Shown one piece after another: positions 8,796-15,129 of a stretch of 33,371 nt of DNA. Both the position numbers and the translations under genes were made by a program. A model generated the notes under the pieces. That model was not told where the DNA came from. It made no database searches and saw only the letters and a list, made by a program, of their open reading frames with translations. Position 1 is the first letter of the stretch; every line of letters begins with the position of its first letter. This stretch comes from Rhodoferax sp. (GTDB taxonomy: Bacteria > Pseudomonadota > Gammaproteobacteria > Burkholderiales > Burkholderiaceae_C): assembly GCA_020048895.1 (NCBI GenBank), contig JAIFLV010000157.1, forward strand, positions 1-33,371, read 5' to 3'.

Positions 8796-9830
8796 TCACT
8801 CACGTGGCCCGGCAGGCACACCCGCCAGAAGCTCACACACCAGCTGTGTCAGCGCGCGTTGCTCAGCCTGGCGGTCGAACAGAGGCGCACGCGCAGCGCA
8901 CTGGGACTGCAGCAGCGCATAAAAATCACGGTCGTGGTGACAGCGGCGCAGCAAGGCCAGTAGCTGGGCGGCATTGTTCCAGTCAAAATATCCGGCGTAA
9001 TCCGGCCCCAGCATGCCAACATTGCCGGCAATTTTGGATGCCAGCACGGGTGTGCCGGAACACACCGCCTCCATCACCACATGCGCGCCGCCCTCCATGC
9101 GGCTGGCATGCACTAGCACGTGGGCTCGCTGAATACGTCGGCGGGTGGTCTCATGGGGTAAGCCACCCAAATAGCGATAGCGGGGGCAAGCTGCGGCTGT
9201 GGCTTGTGCCAGTTCCGCCAGAGCCGGGTCCAGCGGCGCGCCAATGTGGTCGATCAAAATGCCTTCTTGCGGGCCAAGCACGCGGGCCACGGCAAACACG
9301 GTTTGCGGCGACTTTTCTTCGCGCAAATGGCCAACCATCAGCGCCCGTAGCCGATGGGCCGATTTGTGCAAGGTTTGACGATTCGAAGTTGATTGAAAAA
9401 TAACCTGGGTGCGTGCTTGCAGCGCCGGCGGCAATGCCTGCAAGCCTAGGTCTTGCAGGACCACCAGCCGCTGTGCCAGTTGCAAGGACCGCTGGGCCTC
9501 TGGGTCGGTCTGGATGTCACGGTACAAATCGGTGCCAGTCAGCACCACCGCCAAGCCCGCCACACCACGCCTTTGCGCCCACGCCTGCACCGAGGACGCA
9601 GAGCGGCGCGCATGCAGCGCCAGCATGCAGTCGTCGTGCGCTGACAATGGGCCATCTGGCCAGTCGCTCACGATACGGGCACATATCCGTCCGACAGGCA
9701 GCGTGGCAGACTGCAGCAATTGTTGCCAACGCCTTGCGGTTTGCCAGTTGCCATTGTTGGCTGCAGCCAATGCCGGGCTGATAATCACCACCGATCTTAC
9801 TTCTGAGTGTGCATCGCATGCAGCTGGCAT
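8796..9830 (-). CDS. senB: TIGR04348-type glycosyltransferase, selenosugar synthase (SenB-like)
   Basis: This 344-aa GT4-like protein matches the family first catalogued as TIGR04348 and later shown to be selenosugar synthase, which couples selenophosphate with a UDP-sugar to form a 1-seleno-sugar. The N-terminal nucleotide-fold segment is SVVIISPALAAANNGNWQTA, with the NNGNWQTA motif at about 25-32. LTGTDLYRDI follows at 98-107, then MVGHLREEKSP, and the donor-binding HASRMEGGAHVVMEA with the E-x7-E pair Glu246/Glu254. The frame is open to 10232, but the extension is unlike the family and runs antisense to senA, so the ATG at 9830 is preferred. The ATG at 9845 and GTG at 9833 are alternatives. 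The start region overlaps the divergent senA start. The senC-like gene follows 27 bases downstream, so selenophosphate maker and user are co-transcribed. Confidence 0.85.
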   Translation of the reverse strand: MPAACDAHSEVRSVVIISPALAAANNGNWQTARRWQQLLQSATLPVGRICARIVSDWPDGPLSAHDDCMLALHARRSASSVQAWAQRRGVAGLAVVLTGTDLYRDIQTDPEAQRSLQLAQRLVVLQDLGLQALPPALQARTQVIFQSTSNRQTLHKSAHRLRALMVGHLREEKSPQTVFAVARVLGPQEGILIDHIGAPLDPALAELAQATAAACPRYRYLGGLPHETTRRRIQRAHVLVHASRMEGGAHVVMEAVCSGTPVLASKIAGNVGMLGPDYAGYFDWNNAAQLLALLRRCHHDRDFYALLQSQCAARAPLFDRQAEQRALTQLVCELLAGVPAGPRE

Positions 9831-11200
9831 CACAATCCTTGACATCAAAATGGGCTGCAGCCCATGCGGCGCGTACGTCGAGCGCTTTGGTTTTGATAGA
9901 TCTGCTGTGCGCCAGCCGGGCCCGCACGCTGGCGCTGGCCGATGCCTATGCTGCGGCTTTGGGTGATGGTTTGGTTGTGCCCTACAACACGCAGCTGAAC
10001 CCGCCCCTGTGGGAGTTGGGCCATATCGGCTGGTTTCAAGAATTCTGGCTGACGCGCAACCCGCAACGCGCTCTGGGTCTCCGGGCGGACCCGAACTGCA
10101 CGCGCAGCGCCTCCCTCTTGCCCCAGTCCGACGCTCTGTACAACTCCAGCCTGGTCGCGCACGCCAGCCGCTGGCAATTGCACTTGCCCGATCTGGCTGC
10201 CACCAAGCGTTATTTGCGTGACACCCTGGCAAGCACCCTGGCGTTGTTGGCCAATAGCCCGCCAGGTGATGCCGCGTTGTACTTTTTCAGGCTGGCTCTG
10301 TTTCACGAGGATATGCACAGCGAGGCAGCGATCTACATGGCGCAAGCCTTGGGGCTGGCGCTGCCAGCGGCATTGATTTCCTCTCAGCAAACCGCCGGCG
10401 CTGTACCCACGCCAGACGTCAACGCGACGACACTGCATCTGCCAGCCGCTGAATGGCTGCTCGGGTATGCCAACAACCAAGGTGTCACCCAGGGCGATAC
10501 CCAGGCCGAAACGCCGACCAACAACGCCCTTCCAGGCACTGGCGCTCCCGGTTTTGCTTTCGACAACGAACTGGGACCAAACCGGGTGAGTGTGAAGGCC
10601 TGTGAGATCGATGCCAGCCCCGTGACCTGGCGGCGCTATTTGCCGTTTGTAATGGCCGGTGGCTATGCGCAAGCCAGCTTTTGGAGCGAGCCGGGCTGGC
10701 AATGGCTGCAGTCGGGACAAGGTGCTGGGCTGAGCGTGCCAGCGCAACAAGCGCCCGCCCAGGTTTGCCCGCGCTATCTGCGCCCTGCGGGCTTGCGCCA
10801 GACAGAACATGACTGGCTTGCCTGCCAGTTTGGACAATGGCACGCCCTGGACCTGGATGCACCGGCGTGCCATCTGAGTTTTTTTGAGGCTGAGGCCTGG
10901 TGCCGCTGGGCCGGTCGGCAACTGCCCACCGAGGCGCAATGGGAATACGCAGCCATGACCCAGCCCGACTTTGACTGGGGCAGGGTTTGGGAATGGACGG
11001 CCAGTGCGTTCAAGCCTTACCCCGGTTTTGAGCCGCACCCTTATGTGGACTACAGCGCCCCGTGGTTTGGTTCTCGCCCGGTATTGCGCGGTGCCAGCTG
11101 GGCCACCTCGCCACGCATGATGCACCCGCGCTACCGCAACTATTTCACGCCTGAGCGCAATGACCTGCACGCCGGGTTCAGAAGCCGCTCCCTGGGCTGA
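9818..11200 (+). CDS. senA: EgtB-like nonheme iron selenoneine synthase (SenA-like)
   Basis: This 460-aa protein has an N-terminal DinB-like domain and a C-terminal formylglycine-generating-enzyme (SUMF1) fold, as in EgtB. The predicted Fe(II) three-histidine site is His69 (LWELGHIGWFQEF), His163 and His167 (LFHEDMHSEA). The C-terminal domain shows ACHLSFFEAEAWCRWAGRQLPTEA, then WEWTASAF, VLRGASWAT and RNYFTPERNDLHAGFRS. EgtB enzymes join gamma-glutamylcysteine to hercynine. The SenA branch uses a selenosugar and hercynine with oxygen to give selenoneine. I assign SenA rather than EgtB because senB- and senC-type genes are immediately divergent and egtA/egtC/egtE are absent. The decision therefore rests on context, and phylogeny would settle it. 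The ATG at 9818 is chosen; a GTG at 9809 is in frame. No strong Shine-Dalgarno is seen. It converges on egtD with a 34-base gap. Confidence 0.85.
   Translation: MQLASQSLTSKWAAAHAARTSSALVLIDLLCASRARTLALADAYAAALGDGLVVPYNTQLNPPLWELGHIGWFQEFWLTRNPQRALGLRADPNCTRSASLLPQSDALYNSSLVAHASRWQLHLPDLAATKRYLRDTLASTLALLANSPPGDAALYFFRLALFHEDMHSEAAIYMAQALGLALPAALISSQQTAGAVPTPDVNATTLHLPAAEWLLGYANNQGVTQGDTQAETPTNNALPGTGAPGFAFDNELGPNRVSVKACEIDASPVTWRRYLPFVMAGGYAQASFWSEPGWQWLQSGQGAGLSVPAQQAPAQVCPRYLRPAGLRQTEHDWLACQFGQWHALDLDAPACHLSFFEAEAWCRWAGRQLPTEAQWEYAAMTQPDFDWGRVWEWTASAFKPYPGFEPHPYVDYSAPWFGSRPVLRGASWATSPRMMHPRYRNYFTPERNDLHAGFRSRSLG
9850..9865. promoter_or_regulatory. 16-bp perfect palindrome at the senA/senB divergent starts, candidate operator
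   Basis: ATGGGCTGCAGCCCAT reads identically on both strands. It lies 20 bases upstream of the senB ATG at 9830 and 30 bases inside senA as called, exactly where a shared regulator could control both. A 16-bp perfect palindrome is unusual by chance at one chosen site, but GC-rich coding sequence makes some, so this is a candidate only. No regulator gene is in the window. Confidence 0.35.
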
Positions 11201-11234
11201 AGCCCACGAAAAGTACGCCGCCAACCGGGTGTTG

Positions 11235-12233
11235 TCAGGCATTGGTACCTGCCCATAACACCGCAAAGCGTCCGTGCTCCGGGGTCTGCGCGTCAGTCCA
11301 TACCGTCGGCTGGGTGAAGCCTGCTTCGCACAGCAATTGCGAAAAGCCCGCGACCGTCCATTTGTAAGAGTTTTCGGTGTGGATGCGCTCACCCTGACTG
11401 AACGCGCGGCTGCCACCTGGCCACTGCACCAGCACATCACGCAGGGCTTCCAGATGCATCTCGATGCGCGACTCCGCCGTGTTAAACAACGCCCGATGCG
11501 CCCAGTCGGCCAGGCGCAGGTCACTACCCACCATGCGATTGACGTTGGACAGCAGGTTGCGGTTGAACGCTGCCGTCACCCCCAGCGCATCGTCATAAGC
11601 GGCTTCCAGTTCGTCAATGCCTTTCACCAGATCCACCCCGATCAACAGGCCACTTCCTGCCACCGGGCCACAGGCGTTTCGTACCTGTCGCAAAAATACC
11701 AGCGCCTGCTCTGGCGTGAAATTGCCAATACTTGACCCCGGGTAAAACAAAACCCGCGCACCGTCGTCTGCGGCTCCAACCTGGGCTGGCAAATCGAGCG
11801 TATGCGAAAAATCCAGTCCAACCCCCACCATATCTATGGCCGGATACTGCCGCTGCAAACTCGCCAGTGCATCACGCAAAAAATCCACCGAAATGTCCAC
11901 CGCCACATACCGGGCCGGTGCCAGGTGGACAAACAATTTCGCCGCTTTGCCACAGTTACCCGCACCCAGATCAATCAGCGTAGCGCCCTTCGGTATGTGG
12001 CTAGCCATGGCCTGGGCGTGGGTACTAAAAATAGCGGCCTCGACCCGCGTTGGGTAGTACTCGGGCAGCTCGGTGATAGCTTCGAACAGGCGCGAACCCA
12101 AGGCGTCATACAAAAACTTGGGCGACACTTCGGCCCCACCCGGCAGAGGGTTGGCCGTCAAGCCTTTCAGAAGCTCCTGGCGAACTTCCTCCGTGCTGTC
12201 GTGATGCAACTGGATGAATTCGGGGGATTTCAT
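11235..12233 (-). CDS. egtD: L-histidine N-alpha-methyltransferase EgtD
   Basis: This 332-aa SAM-dependent enzyme trimethylates histidine to hercynine, the backbone of ergothioneine and selenoneine. The N-terminal FLYDALGSRLFEAITELPEYYPTR block is the EgtD histidine-binding region. The SAM motif LIDLGAGNCGKAAKL begins near residue 86, followed by VAVDIS, FYPGSSIGNFTPEQA, and GERIHTENSYKWT near the C-terminus. The length fits characterised EgtD (about 320 aa). Start choice is uncertain: the ATG at 12233 best matches family length, but an AGGAGG abuts a GTG at 12263 with no spacer, five bases after the upstream stop. Either way it appears coupled to the YHS lipoprotein gene and is last in a five-gene operon. 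It converges on senA, which would use its product. Confidence 0.92.
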   Translation of the reverse strand: MKSPEFIQLHHDSTEEVRQELLKGLTANPLPGGAEVSPKFLYDALGSRLFEAITELPEYYPTRVEAAIFSTHAQAMASHIPKGATLIDLGAGNCGKAAKLFVHLAPARYVAVDISVDFLRDALASLQRQYPAIDMVGVGLDFSHTLDLPAQVGAADDGARVLFYPGSSIGNFTPEQALVFLRQVRNACGPVAGSGLLIGVDLVKGIDELEAAYDDALGVTAAFNRNLLSNVNRMVGSDLRLADWAHRALFNTAESRIEMHLEALRDVLVQWPGGSRAFSQGERIHTENSYKWTVAGFSQLLCEAGFTQPTVWTDAQTPEHGRFAVLWAGTNA

Positions 12234-12268
12234 TGGCAACGATCCGGCTACTTCACACGACACCCTCC

Positions 12269-12889
12269 TCAGGGTTTTGTCTTGGAGGCGGCCACTAATC
12301 GGGCCAGCTCTTCACCGCTTTTGTAATGGGGCACCCGCAAAATCATGCGTTTGCCGCGCTGCCAAAAACTGTTGGTGCCTTGCGCTTCCTCTTGCCAATA
12401 TTTGTCGGCCAAGGCCAGATTTTGCTTTTCGTCGAGCAAAAAGGCATCCATGGAGCCCTGGCCGCCAAAGATGTACAGCTTGCCGTTGACGATTTTCCAG
12501 GTGTCTGCGTCACCTCCCCACGGAATGCCATAGACCAAACCATTGGCGCAGTAGCCACCATATTGCGGCAAGTACCGGGTTGGTTCTTTGTCAAACAAGG
12601 CCTTGGCCTCGGCTGAAGCAAAGCGGAAATCGACGCCCTCATAACTGCTTCGATACTGCACATCGCCCTGAACAAACTTTCCCTGGGTGAAATAGGCCGT
12701 GACGTCAGCACCCTTGAGCAGCAGGCGTGCCTCGGGGTTGTCGGCGACGGCGTTGACCGGTTTGTAACTGCCCGATGGGTTTTGCGCCACCATCGCGCCG
12801 CAGCCCGAAAGCGCCAGCGTGAGCGACACCAGCACCGGGGCAATGGTGCGCCGTAAACCGTTGCAGCGGGTGTTTGAGCTTGTAATCAT
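12269..12889 (-). CDS. YHS-domain lipoprotein
   Basis: This 206-aa exported lipoprotein has a signal peptide ending in a lipobox (LALSGCG), so Cys29 should be acylated. The mature part carries a YHS-like domain: GADVTAYFTQGKFVQGD, YEGVDFRFASAEAKALFDKEPTRYLPQYGGYCANGL, then WKIVNGKLYIFGG. Proteins of this type are frequent in proteobacteria. The domain is thought to bind metal or act as a small-ligand module, but no precise function is established. It sits between the ATP-grasp gene (32 bases upstream) and egtD (stop adjacent to egtD's possible start) in one operon. Cys and Gly spacing in QYGGYCANG suggests a metal- or selenium-reactive thiol, which is inference. Confidence 0.85.
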   Translation of the reverse strand: MITSSNTRCNGLRRTIAPVLVSLTLALSGCGAMVAQNPSGSYKPVNAVADNPEARLLLKGADVTAYFTQGKFVQGDVQYRSSYEGVDFRFASAEAKALFDKEPTRYLPQYGGYCANGLVYGIPWGGDADTWKIVNGKLYIFGGQGSMDAFLLDEKQNLALADKYWQEEAQGTNSFWQRGKRMILRVPHYKSGEELARLVAASKTKP

Positions 12890-12921
12890 GAAAAATCTCC
12901 AGTTGAAATATCTTTGGATGC

Positions 12922-14277
12922 TTAAAGTGCGACCACTTCCAGCGCTGCCCGAGCCTTTTTCTCGGTGGGTGCAGAGCTTAACCCGGTGGGTATTGTGTCG
13001 CCTGACCTGTCAGCATAGGGAGCGGGCCAGCCCAGCAGGGCACTGGCGCGCTCGCAGTCCAGGCGCAATTGATGTGCATCGGCAGCAGCCAGGTTAATGA
13101 TGCCGTAGCGGTAACTGCCCAGCCACTTGAAGTCGCGGGCGATCTCGCTGGCCCCCTTGGCAAAGCAAAACAGCAGGGCGTCAGCAAAGGCGGCGTGCAG
13201 GGCCGATTTTTGCTCGGGCGTAGGCTGCGCCACTGGTATACCGGGTGTAAAGCTGCGGTACACAAAGCTGGCTGCCGCACCGGCGCTCGGGCTTTGCCGG
13301 GGCAGGCTCGCGGGGTCGATGTTGCGCGCCAAGGCCAGCGACATGCGGTGCAAATCGATGCCCAGCACCCGCAGGTACATGTCAGAAAACTGGGAAGCCA
13401 TGCGCGGGTTGAACTCGATCACGCCGAGCTTGTCACTGGCTGCATCGTAGAAAAACTCCATGTTGAACAAGCCATGGGTAAAGCCGACTTTGCGCAGAAA
13501 CTGCTGCGCCACCGCCAGCGCCCGCAGCTGAAGGGTTTCACTCAGACTGCCGGGAAACTCGAATCGCATGAAAGCCTGCGTGCCGGGGTAATGCACTGCG
13601 TCCACCACGCCAACCAGCTGCGCGACCCCATCAAACACATAACCGTCCAGGTTGTACTGCGCGCCCGCCATGGGTTGCTCCAGCAGCAGGTTATGCGCAC
13701 TACCGGCCTGCGGCAGGCGGGCGCGGGCAATCTGCTCGAAGGGCTCTACCAGGTGGCGAATCACCCACAACTCCCACCAGTCAAAGCGGGTGTGCGCTTG
13801 CAATTCGTCACGATTATTGACAGTGCGCGCCAGCACCGAAAAAGCTGCCTTGACGGGCTTGACAAAAGCGGGGTAGCGCAATCCCGGCGGAATCGATTCG
13901 CCATATGCTGTGTTCAGGGGTGCAAATTTACAGTTGGCCTGCGGGCAAACCTGGTCCAGTATTTGACGCGCGTAGAGTTTGTGCTGACAGGCCAGCACTG
14001 CGTCCACCGACGTGCCGGGCCAGCCCATGCGCTCGGCCAGCAGGGCCGCCGCCAGCGCGCCAAACTGCTCGTGGTTGGACACTACCGCCGTCCAGCCCCG
14101 GCGTTTGGCTTGTTTGGCCAGCTTATTCACAAAGCGCGTCAGGTCAAACCAGGCCAGCTGGGCGTTGCTGGGAAAGCTGAATAAATCGAAACCGGCTTCG
14201 TCAAATGGATAAACCGCCTCGTTGCGTGCATACCCGACCCGATCCCAGTCGTAGTTGAATAAAACCAGTGTTCTCAT
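12922..14277 (-). CDS. ATP-grasp domain protein, unknown substrate
   Basis: This 451-aa soluble protein has an ATP-grasp fold. The N-terminal pre-ATP-grasp domain spans about residues 1-95. ATP-binding lysines are in YPAFVKPVKAAFSVLART (Lys140/Lys143), a carboxylate follows in LLLEQPMAGAQYNLDGYV (Glu200), and the metal site is FNMEFFYD (Glu274) with VIEFNPRMASQF (Glu288, Asn290, Arg292). The C-terminal 130 residues are family-specific. ATP-grasp enzymes make acyl-phosphates and join them to amines or thiols. The substrate cannot be read from the sequence. It is in an operon with egtD, so a ligase acting on hercynine, selenoneine or a peptide is possible, but a housekeeping or unrelated role is equally open. 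It begins 16 bases after the DUF547 gene. Confidence 0.85.
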   Translation of the reverse strand: MRTLVLFNYDWDRVGYARNEAVYPFDEAGFDLFSFPSNAQLAWFDLTRFVNKLAKQAKRRGWTAVVSNHEQFGALAAALLAERMGWPGTSVDAVLACQHKLYARQILDQVCPQANCKFAPLNTAYGESIPPGLRYPAFVKPVKAAFSVLARTVNNRDELQAHTRFDWWELWVIRHLVEPFEQIARARLPQAGSAHNLLLEQPMAGAQYNLDGYVFDGVAQLVGVVDAVHYPGTQAFMRFEFPGSLSETLQLRALAVAQQFLRKVGFTHGLFNMEFFYDAASDKLGVIEFNPRMASQFSDMYLRVLGIDLHRMSLALARNIDPASLPRQSPSAGAAASFVYRSFTPGIPVAQPTPEQKSALHAAFADALLFCFAKGASEIARDFKWLGSYRYGIINLAAADAHQLRLDCERASALLGWPAPYADRSGDTIPTGLSSAPTEKKARAALEVVAL

Positions 14278-14293
14278 CGACCCGACTGCCCCG

Positions 14294-15127
14294 TCATATT
14301 TTGTTCAGCGACCAGTCGTAGTCCAGAAAAACAATGCCAACCGATTTGGCGCGTAACTTGTAGCGGCTGGGGCCATCGTCGGCCAGTTGGTCGGCGTAAA
14401 AAGCCAAGAAGTCTTCGAGCTTGTGAAAACCACGGTGACCTTTTTCAAAGTCTTCCCGAAACCACTTGAAGATGGAGTTGACCTCGGCCTTGCCGCTGGC
14501 GGCGTTGAAGCGGTTGCGGGTGCGGTCCCCCATGAAACGCTGCATCCCGTCGGCCAATTGCGCTTCCAGCGTGGCAGCAGTAAAAGCCTCCGGGCGCAGC
14601 GCCGGGCAGCCGATGCTGGCGCAATTCACCGCGGCGTGCACACGGGGTTCGTTGTAGAGCGGACGCAGTTGTTCGTGCTCGATCCAGTCCAGGTGGCGTG
14701 GCTCGCCCAGCAGGTTGAAGAACTTGTTTTTCCACGGTGACTGAAACAGCGATCCGATGTCCTTGATGGATTTGACATCCGGGTAGCGGGTCAGGATCAA
14801 CTCCAGCGTGAAACCGTTGTAAGCATTGATCAAAAACGCCATGCGCTGTTCACGGCTAAAGGCCGCAAACTGCGCTGGCGACACCGCCGACCACTCGGCC
14901 AGTACCTTCTGCAAGCTGCTGCGCTGTGCTGCCAGACCCGCGTAATCGACCCGCGACTGCTTTCCGTCGGGCAGCCAGCGCACATGCTTTTTCAGCAAGG
15001 CGTCGAATCCGGCGTAGCTGTGGTCAAACACCCCTAAATTTTGAGCAAATAAGGCCCCAGCCCTTATGGATAGTGCGCAAGCAGCTATGAATTGAATAGC
15101 ATTTCGGCGCAGATTGGTATTCTGCAA
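14294..15127 (-). CDS. Exported DUF547 protein
   Basis: This 277-aa protein has an N-terminal signal peptide (cleavage likely after LFA, before QNLGVF) and a DUF547 domain. Recognisable blocks are RMAFLINAYNGFTLELIL near residues 94-111, SIKDIGSLFQSPWKNKFFNLLG, the conserved VHAAVNCASIGCPALRPEAF with two cysteines, and IFKWFREDFEK. DUF547 has no firmly established activity. The fold is thought to be related to papain-like or transglutaminase proteins, and the Cys/His content is compatible with that. It starts two bases after the TVP38-flavoprotein gene stop, indicating tight coupling. The signal peptide hydrophobic core is encoded by a copy of a dispersed repeat (15047-15100). Confidence 0.85.
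   Translation of the reverse strand: MQNTNLRRNAIQFIAACALSIRAGALFAQNLGVFDHSYAGFDALLKKHVRWLPDGKQSRVDYAGLAAQRSSLQKVLAEWSAVSPAQFAAFSREQRMAFLINAYNGFTLELILTRYPDVKSIKDIGSLFQSPWKNKFFNLLGEPRHLDWIEHEQLRPLYNEPRVHAAVNCASIGCPALRPEAFTAATLEAQLADGMQRFMGDRTRNRFNAASGKAEVNSIFKWFREDFEKGHRGFHKLEDFLAFYADQLADDGPSRYKLRAKSVGIVFLDYDWSLNKI
15047..15100 (-). repeat. Dispersed 54-bp repeat, copy A, inside the DUF547 signal-peptide codons
   Basis: This 54-base block aligns with 16353-16406 in the same orientation. Shared runs include AAATA, GGC, AGCCCT, GGATAG, GCG, AGCTAT and ATAGC in the same order, with only one single-base gap early in the alignment. It covers residues 10-27 of the DUF547 precursor. From memory it resembles an abundant repeat in Rhodoferax/Polaromonas-type genomes built around a TAGCTGCTTGCGC core. 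Confidence 0.7.
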
Positions 15128-15129
15128 AG

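Noticed and set aside
9845..11524. Long minus-strand open frame antisense to senA (559 aa)
   Set aside because: It has no recognisable domain, a low-complexity Gly/Gln/Arg-rich translation, and lies opposite a well-supported gene. Long antisense frames are expected in GC-rich DNA.
9818..12263. Ergothioneine cluster (egtB plus egtD)
   Set aside because: egtA, egtC and egtE are absent, and selenosugar- and selenophosphate-synthase-type genes adjoin the EgtB-like gene, so selenoneine is the better reading. Not excluded without phylogeny.
13069..14184. Plus-strand open frame antisense to the ATP-grasp gene (371 aa)
   Set aside because: No family motif; the ATP-grasp motifs on the other strand are clear.
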